A stretch of 15,794 nt of DNA, taken from PALSA-1196 sp036833805 (GTDB lineage Bacteria > Pseudomonadota > Gammaproteobacteria > Steroidobacterales > Steroidobacteraceae). Each line of letters opens with the position of its first letter. Position 1 is the first letter of the stretch. Under the pieces are notes generated by a model that had not been told where the DNA came from, made no database searches, and was given only the letters and a program-made list of their open reading frames with translations. The position numbers were made by a program, and so were the translations under genes. The stretch spans positions 1 through 15,794 of the forward strand of contig DAITPA010000043.1 in assembly GCA_036833805.1 (NCBI GenBank), in the 5' to 3' direction. This document shows positions 1 through 6,647 of the stretch, one piece after another.

Positions 1-4
1 TTGC

Positions 5-577
5 TCACATCTCATCCGGCGCGTTTCCAGGTTTCCATTTTATGCCGCAGCCCGTACTCGGCACTTGCAAGTGCGGTATCGACTTGCCAGCGAGCACGGC
101 CTCGACTGCAACGCGCATATCCGCCCCACTTACAGGAGTCTTGCTTCCCGGACGGCTGCTGTCGAATTGGCCGCGATAAACAAGCCGCCGCCCGCGATCA
201 AAGAGAAAGAAATCCGGTGTACAAACGGCCTGATACGCCTTGGCGACGGCCTGGGACTCGTCGAAAAGATACGGAAAGCCAAAACGGCGATCCTTGGCAA
301 GCTGCGCCATGGCCGCCGGCGCATCTTGCGGGTGCGATTCGACATCGTTCGAACTGATGGCGACGACTGCCACGCCTTTCGGGCCATACTCGTGCGCGAA
401 CTGCACGAAGCCATCAAGGATGTGCTTCACATACGGGCAGTGGTTGCAGATAAAGGCGACGAGCAGCAGCGGCGCTGCGGCAAATTCGGCGAGCTTCCTC
501 GTCGTACCGAATGTATCGGGCAGCGCGAACTTGGGAGCTTCAGTTCCAAGCGCAAGCATTGTCGAATGTCGTGGCAT
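5..577 (-). CDS. Thioredoxin-fold redoxin, AhpC/TSA (PRX-like) family
   Basis: Complete 190-residue protein. It has a thioredoxin fold of the AhpC/TSA-related 'thioredoxin family protein' group. The CxxC motif is C44-N-H-C47 (FICNHCPYVK), the usual cis-proline follows a threonine (C119-T-P121), and a further conserved-looking Cys lies near the C-terminus (C167 in TGCGIKWKPGN), the normal ending of this subfamily. There is no signal peptide, so it is probably a cytoplasmic thiol-disulfide or peroxide-handling protein; the true substrate is unknown for the family. The ATG at 575-577 is chosen because AGAGGT lies about 6 nt upstream on the coding strand. The gene stands alone, transcribed away from the MFS gene across an intergenic gap of about 360 nt. 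Confident on family, not on physiological role. Confidence 0.88.
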   Translation of the reverse strand: MPRHSTMLALGTEAPKFALPDTFGTTRKLAEFAAAPLLLVAFICNHCPYVKHILDGFVQFAHEYGPKGVAVVAISSNDVESHPQDAPAAMAQLAKDRRFGFPYLFDESQAVAKAYQAVCTPDFFLFDRGRRLVYRGQFDSSRPGSKTPVSGADMRVAVEAVLAGKSIPHLQVPSTGCGIKWKPGNAPDEM

Positions 578-939
578 GTGAGTACCTCTAAATTTTCGGA
601 ATTATCTCCGAAGCGGATCTGCTGCGGGAGTGTTAGCCGCATGCTCGCGCCACACTCTTGCGCAAGTACCTGACGGCCACGGTGCGCGTGCCGCGATAGG
701 CACGCAAGTTGCCGCAATTCTTCGGTGTTAGTGTTGCGGCCGGATTTCTTGAATTGATTGACCGCCGCGCCGCATGACCGCCGTTTCTCAAGGCAGCCCG
801 GCAGAGTTGGTAACACCGCGCGAGCAATGCGAACATCGCGCGGCAGCGGTACGATGAGCGCACGTTGGCGCAGCCACAGCCATCCAATTGCCGCTGCACT
901 GAATGACCGGCGCGAACTCGGGACCTGGGTAAGATAGCT
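578..939. other. Intergenic region of about 360 nt between divergent redoxin and MFS genes
   Basis: I recognise no protein or RNA gene here in any frame. It must hold the promoters of both divergent genes. Visible structure is the TTCGGA/TCCGAA inverted repeat at 595-612 and a perfect 10-bp palindrome CTTGCGCAAG at 657-666. Minus-strand reading frames across it give Arg- and Cys-rich peptides without a family signature, so they look like chance frames in GC-rich DNA. Confidence 0.5.
595..612 (-). promoter_or_regulatory. Inverted repeat with embedded -10-like hexamer upstream of the redoxin gene
   Basis: TTCGGA (595-600) and TCCGAA (607-612) form a 6-bp inverted repeat. The spacer, read on the minus strand, is GATAAT, one mismatch from a sigma70 -10 box. 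Initiation would then fall near 594, giving a short leader that still contains the AGAGGT ribosome site of the redoxin gene at 577. No good -35 box is visible 16-18 nt upstream, which would fit an activated promoter. The arrangement resembles an operator over a promoter, but it rests on pattern alone. Confidence 0.33.
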
Positions 940-2373
940 TTGATAACGAGCAGCATTCCGGCACGGCTCGACCGGCTACCCTGGTCGGGGTGGCATTGGC
1001 GTGTCGTGACCGCGCTCGGGATAGCTTGGACCCTCGATGGCCTCGAAGTGACGCTCGTCGGTTCGCTCGGCGTCGTGCTGCAGCGGCCCGACACGCTTTC
1101 ACTCTCGGCGAGCGAGATCGGCGCCTCGGGCTCGCTGTATATCTGCGGCGCCGTGCTGGGCGCACTCTTCTTTGGAAGACTCACCGACCGGCTGGGTCGG
1201 AAAAGGCTGTTCTTAACGACCCTAGCGGTCTACATGATGGCAACACTTGCGACCGCACTGGCAACGGATTATCTGTGGTTCGCTGTGTGTCGCTGCGCGA
1301 CCGGCTTTGGGATCGGCGGCGAATACGCCGCGATCAACTCTGCGATCGACGAGCTCATTCCGGCGCGCCTGCGCGGTCGCGTCAATCTTTCAATAAATGG
1401 CAGCTTTTGGTTGGGCGCCGCGCTCGGCGCCGCGCTCAGCCTTGTGCTGCTCGATCCGCGCGTCCTAGGCGCTGCACTCGGCTGGCGCGTGTGCTTTCTC
1501 TTGGGCGCCGCATTTGCAGCCGTGATCCTATTGGTGCGCCGCCACGTTCCGGAAAGTCCTCGTTGGTTGCTCTCGCATGGCCGGGCAAAGGAGGCCGAGA
1601 CCATTGTCGGGCAGATCGAGGCGCAGATCGAAGCGCGCGCTGGAATGCTTGCGCCGGCGACGCGAGCGACGCAATACGCTGCGGGCCCGGGCGTAGCGCT
1701 ATCCGAAATCGCGCGCGTGTTATTTGTCGAGTACCGCCAGCGCAGCCTGGTCGCACTTGCGCTCATGGTGGCGCAGGCATTTTTCTATAATGCGATCTTC
1801 TTTACCTATGCGCTCGTTCTCAGCCGCTTCTACGGCGTAGCCGGCGAGCGGGTGGCGCTTTACATCTTTCCGTTTGCGCTCGGCAATGTCTTGGGGCCAA
1901 TGCTGCTTGGACCGCTGTTCGACAGCATCGGTCGACGACGCATGATCGGCGCAACCTACATTCTGTCGGGTGCGGGTTTGGCTTTGACCGGCTGGGCTTT
2001 CGTGGCAGGCGCGCTTGACGCGCGCAGTCTGACTTTGTGCTGGTCTGCAGTATTTTTTTTGGCCTCGGCTGCCGCAAGTTCCGCCTACCTCACAGTGAGC
2101 GAGATTTTTCCGCTCGAAATGCGCGCGCTCGCGATCGCCGTGTTTTACGCCATCGGTACGGGCATAGGTGGCGTTGTGGCCCCCGTACTGCTCGGCGTTC
2201 TAATCCAAACCGGAAGCCGCAGCAGCGTGGCGCAAGGCTGGGGCCTCGGCGCAGCGTTGATGGTCGGCGCGGGCGTTTTGGCGCTTGCTCTCGGAGTCGA
2301 TGCGGAACGCAAGGCGCTCGAAGACATCGCGCGTCCAATGGGTCTTGCACCACGGACCATCAATAAGCCATAG
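940..2373 (+). CDS. MFS transporter (sugar/metabolite:H+ symporter type)
   Basis: 477-residue inner-membrane protein with about 12 hydrophobic segments. TM1 follows a short cytoplasmic start and carries the LDGLEV motif (D33). The TM2-3 loop has the MFS motif A (G79-R-L-T-D83-R-L-G-R-K-R), repeated in degenerate form in the second half as DSIGRRR. The end of TM6 has PESPRWLL (204-211), typical of the sugar-porter/aromatic-acid-symporter side of the superfamily. A hydrophilic, Glu/Ala-rich central loop separates the halves. The start is TTG at 940: an in-frame stop lies at 904-906, no ATG or GTG intervenes, and ARLDRLPWSGWHW matches the usual N-terminus of related transporters. The Shine-Dalgarno site is weak (GGG around 927-929). 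The substrate cannot be read from sequence and no catabolic partner is adjacent. Confidence 0.87.
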   Translation: MITSSIPARLDRLPWSGWHWRVVTALGIAWTLDGLEVTLVGSLGVVLQRPDTLSLSASEIGASGSLYICGAVLGALFFGRLTDRLGRKRLFLTTLAVYMMATLATALATDYLWFAVCRCATGFGIGGEYAAINSAIDELIPARLRGRVNLSINGSFWLGAALGAALSLVLLDPRVLGAALGWRVCFLLGAAFAAVILLVRRHVPESPRWLLSHGRAKEAETIVGQIEAQIEARAGMLAPATRATQYAAGPGVALSEIARVLFVEYRQRSLVALALMVAQAFFYNAIFFTYALVLSRFYGVAGERVALYIFPFALGNVLGPMLLGPLFDSIGRRRMIGATYILSGAGLALTGWAFVAGALDARSLTLCWSAVFFLASAAASSAYLTVSEIFPLEMRALAIAVFYAIGTGIGGVVAPVLLGVLIQTGSRSSVAQGWGLGAALMVGAGVLALALGVDAERKALEDIARPMGLAPRTINKP

Positions 2374-2381
2374 ACGCGCCG

Positions 2382-2398
2382 CGTGACCCGCGGTCACG
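2382..2398 (+). terminator. Stem-loop just after the MFS stop codon
   Basis: CGTGACC (2382-2388) and GGTCACG (2392-2398) are perfect 7-bp arms around a 3-nt loop, beginning 9 nt after the MFS stop codon. There is no T-tract after it, so it is either a weak or factor-assisted terminator or an mRNA 3' end stabiliser rather than a textbook intrinsic terminator. Confidence 0.4.
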
Positions 2399-2538
2399 AA
2401 TGACGGCAAAGTCCCGCCGAAGCGCTGCAAGGGCCATTCGGGCAGCTCGGTCTTTTCTAATCCTGCCAGATGCGGCCGAGCGCGTCGGTGTAATTGCGGC
2501 CCAACACCTTATCCGCGCTGCGCGATTTTTAGCCGCGC

Positions 2539-2566
2539 CTGCGCAACGCATCGAGCCGATGCGCAG
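2539..2566 (-). terminator. Stem-loop at the 3' end of the EamA gene
   Basis: CTGCGCA (2539-2545) pairs with TGCGCAG (2560-2566). An alternative inner stem, GCATCG/CGATGC (2548-2553 with 2557-2562), has a 3-nt loop. The structure abuts the EamA stop codon (2567-2569). No U-run follows on the minus strand, so termination is inferred only from position and folding. Confidence 0.35.
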
Positions 2567-3439
2567 CTAAACGCGTGTCACGGAGGCTGCCGTTGTGCGG
2601 TGCGAAAGCTGGATCGAGCGCCGTGTCGCAAGCGCAATGCCGCCCAATAGAAGAATGAACGCTACAGCGAGCCGCAAAGTGATTGGCTCGCTGAACAGCA
2701 GCACGCCCGCAAGCGCTGCAATAAGCGGCACGCTCAACTGCAGATTAGCGGCTGCTATGGCGCTCAAGCGCGGCAGCGCTATGTACCAGGCTGCATACCC
2801 AAGCGCGGATGCAATCGCGCCGGAAAGCGCCGCGAGTAGCACGCCCGTGCCATCGAACCTGCCTTGTCGCCACATGAGCGCGCTCACCAACAGGGCCCCT
2901 GGAGTCGCGCGAACGAAGTTTCCGGCGGTGTCGCGCAGCGGATTGCTGGAACGTCGACCGCGCAACGAATAAATGCCCCAGGCAATGCCCGCGCCCAGCA
3001 TCAGCGCGGCCGCAAACGGTGGCGGCGCGGACACGCCTGGAGATACAAGGATCACGACACCGGCGACGGCGAGCATCCAACCCAGCGCAATCCGCAGGTC
3101 TATGCGTTCACCGCGCACCAAGCCCACCGAGATCATGACGAGCTGAACAGCGCCGAAGAGCAGCAGCGCGCCGGTACCCGCCGTCACGGCAACGTAGGCA
3201 AAAGAAAAGGCGCTGGCGTAGGCGAGGAGCGCGAAAGCCGAGAGCCAGTCTCCTCCTGCGGAACCACGTGGCGTCCCGAGCCGAACAAGAATCCACAACG
3301 TGACCGCTCCGGCGAGGAGGCGCACACTCGTAAAGCTCGCCGGATCAATGCTTACCTGCCGCAGCGCCATGCGACACAGGATCGAGTTGGCGGCAAACGC
3401 GAGCAGCGCGAACGCTGCCGGCAAGGCGACTCGACTCAC
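2567..3439 (-). CDS. EamA/DMT-superfamily transporter
   Basis: 290-residue polytopic inner-membrane protein with about ten short hydrophobic helices in two tandem EamA repeats (roughly residues 5-135 and 140-275). The ASFTSVRLLAGA stretch in TM2 and the GEP-like 'FSEPITLRLAVAFILLLGGI' at the end of the second repeat are typical of drug/metabolite transporters. Such proteins mostly export amino acids or metabolites. It starts with GTG (3437-3439), overlapping the stop of the upstream PLP-enzyme gene by 4 nt (GTGA), so it is translationally coupled to it. That pairing suggests export of a product or by-product of sulfur amino acid metabolism, but this is inference from context. It ends in a basic, Ser/Thr-rich cytoplasmic tail. 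Confidence 0.87.
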   Translation of the reverse strand: MSRVALPAAFALLAFAANSILCRMALRQVSIDPASFTSVRLLAGAVTLWILVRLGTPRGSAGGDWLSAFALLAYASAFSFAYVAVTAGTGALLLFGAVQLVMISVGLVRGERIDLRIALGWMLAVAGVVILVSPGVSAPPPFAAALMLGAGIAWGIYSLRGRRSSNPLRDTAGNFVRATPGALLVSALMWRQGRFDGTGVLLAALSGAIASALGYAAWYIALPRLSAIAAANLQLSVPLIAALAGVLLFSEPITLRLAVAFILLLGGIALATRRSIQLSHRTTAASVTRV

Positions 3440-4617
3440 GCCAAAGCCTGTGCCAGATCGTCGATCAAATCCTCAACGTCCTCAATGCCGATCGAAAGGC
3501 GCAGCAGGTTCTGCGGAGTGCTGGAGCCTGGGCCCTCAATCGATGCGCGGTGCTCGATCAGGCTCTCGACGCCTCCCAGGCTCGTCGCACGGGTGAAAAA
3601 TCGAGTGCGGCGCGCGGTATCGATCGCAGCTTCGCTGCCGCCGGCGATGCCCACCGAGACCACACCGCCGAAACCGCCGGGCATTTGCGCGGCGGCGATT
3701 GCATGACCCGGATGCTGCGGCAATCCGGGATAGTAGACGCGCTCAATAGCCGGGTGCGAGAGCAAAAATTCCGCTATTGAAAGCGCATTCGTGCACTGGG
3801 TCCGAACGCGCAGCCCGAGCGTCGCGATGCTACGCCTCAACAGCCAGCAATCAAACGGCGCCAATACGGCGCCGCTGAGTCTCTGCCAGCTTTGCAGCCG
3901 CTCGAGGAGCGCCGCATCCTCACGAACCACGACGAGTCCGCTTAAGACATCGCTGTGGCCGCCAAGATACTTGGTGCCGCTATGCACGATGAGGTCAACG
4001 TCGAAGTCGAATGGGCGCTGGCACACGGGCGTCGCGAACGTGTTGTCGCAAACGACCCATGCGCCGTTCGCATGTGCCATCGCGGTGACGAGCGCCAGAT
4101 CGGTAATGCTGAGGAGCGGATTGGCCGGAGTCTCAACCCATAGCATCCGTGTCTGCGAAGTGAGCACCTTTTTGATGGCAGTTGGGTCGGTGAAGTCTAC
4201 AAAGTCGACCGCTACGCCGCGCTCGCCGACGAACTCGCGGAGCTGCTTCAGCGTGCCGTAGTAGGCCGCAAGCGGCGCGACAACGCGATCACCCGCACGC
4301 AACAGCTCGAGCAACGCCATATTTGCCGCGAGGCCCGACGCAAAGGCAACGGCCCCGACACCGCCTTCAAGTGCCGCGACGCAGGATTCGAGCGCAGTGC
4401 GGTTCGGCGCGCCCTCGCGCCCGTAACGATAGCCGCGTGGATAACCGCCGTCGGCGTCTCGCTCAAAAGTCGTCGTGAGATAGATGGGTTCGGCGATCGC
4501 TCCGGTCGTCGTATCGGGAGCGTGCGCGGCGTGCACGCAGCGTGTGTTGAGGCCCCCCGGTGGCCGCGTGGTGCTTGGCCGTTTTGCACCGGCGGTGGAG
4601 CTCGTTGACGTCTTCAA
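3436..4617 (-). CDS. Cys/Met metabolism PLP-dependent enzyme (cystathionine gamma-synthase/lyase family)
   Basis: Fold-type I PLP enzyme of the Cys/Met metabolism family, 393 residues from the chosen start and so normal family length. The PLP lysine is K216 in SGTKYLGGHSD. D191 in VVCDNTFATP should contact the pyridine nitrogen. Y65/R67 in YRYGREG replace the usual YSRxxNPT phosphate-binding segment supplied by the partner subunit. The C-terminal SLGGVESLIEHRAS matches the family's SLGG-ES substrate loop. The start is TTG at 4615-4617: AAGGAG lies exactly 7 nt upstream (4625-4630), whereas the longer open frame to 4764 adds 49 Arg/Ala-rich residues unlike this family. Synthase, gamma-lyase and methionine gamma-lyase activities cannot be told apart from sequence here. 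It forms an operon with the downstream EamA transporter (4-nt overlap). Confidence 0.88.
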   Translation of the reverse strand: MKTSTSSTAGAKRPSTTRPPGGLNTRCVHAAHAPDTTTGAIAEPIYLTTTFERDADGGYPRGYRYGREGAPNRTALESCVAALEGGVGAVAFASGLAANMALLELLRAGDRVVAPLAAYYGTLKQLREFVGERGVAVDFVDFTDPTAIKKVLTSQTRMLWVETPANPLLSITDLALVTAMAHANGAWVVCDNTFATPVCQRPFDFDVDLIVHSGTKYLGGHSDVLSGLVVVREDAALLERLQSWQRLSGAVLAPFDCWLLRRSIATLGLRVRTQCTNALSIAEFLLSHPAIERVYYPGLPQHPGHAIAAAQMPGGFGGVVSVGIAGGSEAAIDTARRTRFFTRATSLGGVESLIEHRASIEGPGSSTPQNLLRLSIGIEDVEDLIDDLAQALA

Positions 4618-4624
4618 TCGACAA

Positions 4625-4630
4625 CTCCTT
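4625..4630 (-). promoter_or_regulatory. Shine-Dalgarno site that sets the TTG start of the PLP enzyme
   Basis: The minus strand reads AAGGAG here, followed by 7 nt and then TTG at 4617. It is the strongest ribosome-binding site in the window. It shows that the 49 codons upstream in the same open frame are very probably untranslated leader. Confidence 0.75.
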
Positions 4631-4796
4631 AAGAATTGAGCCAAGAAAACCGGCAGAGCATCCGTTCGCCGCCGAATAGCGATGTTCGCAGGCGACCGCG
4701 CTGCCGGCAAGCCAGGCGCGCGCGAGGCCGCGCGCTTTCTTCCCGGGGTCCTTGCCAAGCGCATGCGATATCGTCAAGGATGCCCGCCGTTGCGCG

Positions 4797-5663
4797 ATGC
4801 GTAGCCCAGAGCGGAAAGTCGTCATGGCGTCGGGATTCCTACCAGCGACCCAATTCGTGCTGTTCTCCCTGGCGTGCGCCGCCTGTGCGCACGCCGAGCA
4901 ACAACCTCTCTGGGAGGCGGGCCTTGGTATAGGCGCGCTCTCGTTTCCGGATTATCGCGGCTCCGACCAAAGCCACGTCTATCCGGTACCGGTGCCTTAC
5001 TTCGTATATCGCGGCGACTTCTTCAAGGCTGATCGAAATGGCGTGCGCGGCGAATTTTTCAATCGCAAGTACGCCGAACTGAACGTCAGTGTGAATGCAA
5101 CAATTCCGGTGCAAAGCAACAACGACCGCGCGCGCCAGGGCATGCCGAATCTGCGCTCCACCTTTGAGTTCGGCCCGTCGCTCGATCTGCATGTGTGGCA
5201 TGCGCCTGATGAGAAGATCAAGCTTGACATCGTGCTGCCGCTGCGCGTGCCGATCACGGTCGAGACCTCACCGCAGCTGATCGGCTGGAATTTCTCACCG
5301 CGTCTGAACCTTGATATGCAGAATTTCGCCGGATGGGCCGGCTGGAATTTTGGAATCGGCGCCGGACCGATGTTCGCGGCGCGAAAGTACCACCAGTACT
5401 TCTATTCGGTCGCCGCGCAATATGCGACGCCGGAGCGCCCCGCCTTCGACGCGCGGGGCGGATACTCGGGCGGGCAGGTCATATCCGCGCTCTCGAAGCG
5501 CTTCGCCAATTATTGGGTCGGCGCGTATATCCGCTATGACACGCTGCAGGGTGCTGCGTTTGCAGACAGCCCGCTTGTCAAACAGAGATATTACCTGGCG
5601 GGTGGCATTGGCATGGCGTGGATGATTCGGCAATCCACGCACATGGTGGAAACCGACGACTGA
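4797..5663 (+). CDS. MipA/OmpV family outer-membrane protein
   Basis: About 288 residues. The mature part opens with PLWEAGLGIGALSFPDYRGSDQ, the hallmark start of MipA/OmpV beta-barrels, followed by YPVPVPYFVYRGDFFKAD, FEFGPSLDLHVW, and alternating amphipathic strands to GGIGMAWMI. Residues 1-33 form a Sec signal peptide ending CAHA before EQQ. Family members sit in the outer membrane; MipA was named as a scaffold for murein-synthesis enzymes, and others are linked to stress or antibiotic response. The start is uncertain. The ATG at 4797 supplies a basic n-region (RSPERK), while the ATG at 4824 has the better Shine-Dalgarno (GGAAAG, 6 nt away) but no positive charge. An ATG at 4752 is also in frame. 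The gene is divergent from the PLP enzyme. The C-terminus is not aromatic, having a short acidic tail. Confidence 0.88.
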   Translation: MRSPERKVVMASGFLPATQFVLFSLACAACAHAEQQPLWEAGLGIGALSFPDYRGSDQSHVYPVPVPYFVYRGDFFKADRNGVRGEFFNRKYAELNVSVNATIPVQSNNDRARQGMPNLRSTFEFGPSLDLHVWHAPDEKIKLDIVLPLRVPITVETSPQLIGWNFSPRLNLDMQNFAGWAGWNFGIGAGPMFAARKYHQYFYSVAAQYATPERPAFDARGGYSGGQVISALSKRFANYWVGAYIRYDTLQGAAFADSPLVKQRYYLAGGIGMAWMIRQSTHMVETDD

Positions 5664-5692
5664 CTTCCACCGCGATTACGAGGCCATCAAAG

Positions 5693-5737
5693 AAAAGGCC
5701 CGTCGGGGAATAAATCCCCCGGCGGTCCTGGCCTTTT
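5693..5737 (+). terminator. Bidirectional Rho-independent terminator after mipA-like gene
   Basis: AAAAGGCC (5693-5700) pairs perfectly with GGCCTTTT (5730-5737). Inside, CGTCGGGG pairs with CCCCCGGCG around an AATAAAT loop. The A-run on one side and T-run on the other give a U-tract on either strand, so it can stop transcription from the mipA-like gene and from anything arriving from the right. Confidence 0.8.
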
Positions 5738-5781
5738 GCCGTCTCGCCTGACAAGCAGCGCGAGACGCAGCGCTCTGCGGG

Positions 5782-6003
5782 CTAGTGCACAACCTTGTAG
5801 CTATAAAGAAGGCGCACAACCTCGTCGCCGGTCAGCAGACCGAGATTGAACGTGTCGATGTACAGGAAGCCGTTGACCGTCGTGCCAACCTGTGCTGCTT
5901 GAGCTGTAAAGGTCACATTAATCGTGACATTAATCGTGCCCGACTGGCCCGGTGCCAGCTGCAGAGGATTGAACGTGTTGCTGCCCAACACCAGATCCTC
6001 CCA
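5782..6003 (-). pseudogene. C-terminal remnant of a large secreted protein (subtilase/sedolisin-type tail)
   Basis: The minus-strand frame ending at 5782 (TAG) reads FNPLQLAPGQSGTINV, then GTTVNGFLYIDTFN, then LTGDEVVRLLYSYKV. From memory this is the beta-sandwich tail that ends large secreted proteins such as S8 or S53 peptidases ('LAPGQSGTITVTI...GTLYVDDFN...SGDELAALPYSYTV'). The signature fades about 70 codons in. Further upstream the frame only runs antisense to the DUF2147 gene, with no signal peptide or catalytic domain, so most of the gene is gone. A 12-bp tandem duplication inside it repeats four residues (TINV-TINV). A GTG at V76 of the frame, preceded by GGAGG at 5-nt spacing, could in principle start a small protein of about 69 residues. 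I favour a remnant. Confidence 0.5.
5915..5938. repeat. 12-bp perfect tandem duplication
   Basis: ACATTAATCGTG occurs twice back to back (5915-5926 and 5927-5938). It lies in frame within the decayed secreted-protein tail, where it encodes TINV twice on the minus strand. It is consistent with a slippage duplication. Confidence 0.85.
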
Positions 6004-6075
6004 GACGTTGAAGTTTCGACAGATACGGCGAATGATCCATATCTTCCAATGGCCCGAGGCAATGCAGGATAATCC

Positions 6076-6549
6076 ATGATGAGCCCACGCCGCCTTACGC
6101 GCTTTGTCGCCTTCGTGTTCTTCGCTGCCATCGCGCTCGGCGCTATGGCGGACGATGACAAGCAGTCCCGTATCCTCGGTAACTGGCTGACCGAATCGAA
6201 GGACGGAATTATTCAAATCAGCTCAGCAGCGGGCGGCATCTACGAAGGCCGTATCGTGGGCGGCAACCAGCCCGGACGCTTGGATGAAAAGAATCCCGAT
6301 GCGACGCTGCGCAGCAAGCCTTTGCGCGGCGCGATCATTCTGCGCAATCTGCGTTACGACGGTGACGGCAAGTGGTCGGGCGGCGCGATCTACGAGCCGG
6401 ACACCGGCCGCACCTATAGATGCCTGGTCGCGCTCATCGCAGCGGACAGTCTCAAAGTGCACGGCTATATCGGCATCTCGCTGCTTGGCAAATCGCAGGT
6501 CTGGACGCGCTATCTTGCGGCATCGATGGATCTTCCCGCGGCACACTGA
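6076..6549 (+). CDS. DUF2147 family secreted protein
   Basis: 157 residues. Residues 1-25 form a signal peptide (basic RRLTR, hydrophobic core, AMA cleavage region), so the protein is exported to the periplasm. The DUF2147 domain spans about residues 34-146: GNWLTESKDGIIQI at its start, EGRIVGG, the KNPD...LRSKPLRG motif, DGDGKWSGGAIYEPDTGRTY, and the closing KVHGYIGISLLGKSQVWTR. The family's function is unknown; it is common in proteobacteria. The Cys pair usually seen before 'GRIV' (CxxxxCG) is absent here, as is the Cys often seen in 'RPLCG', so any disulfide is lost. The ATG at 6076 has AGGA 6 nt upstream; the next codon is also ATG. The gene sits between two degenerate genes but is itself intact. 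Confidence 0.85.
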   Translation: MMSPRRLTRFVAFVFFAAIALGAMADDDKQSRILGNWLTESKDGIIQISSAAGGIYEGRIVGGNQPGRLDEKNPDATLRSKPLRGAIILRNLRYDGDGKWSGGAIYEPDTGRTYRCLVALIAADSLKVHGYIGISLLGKSQVWTRYLAASMDLPAAH

Positions 6550-6647
6550 TGTTAAATATCCGGCTTTGAGGCGTGCGCCGCGCCGGAATGGCCGAGTGCG
6601 CGAGCGGGCTAAAGGGCTCACGCCTTTGAGCGTGGAAGACAGCGCCG

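Noticed and set aside
427..1184. Minus-strand open frames across the 578-939 gap (129, 125 and 183 codons)
   Set aside because: They are Arg/Cys/Ala-rich, overlap the N-terminus of the MFS gene or the redoxin gene in antisense, and show no recognisable domain; typical of chance frames in GC-rich DNA.
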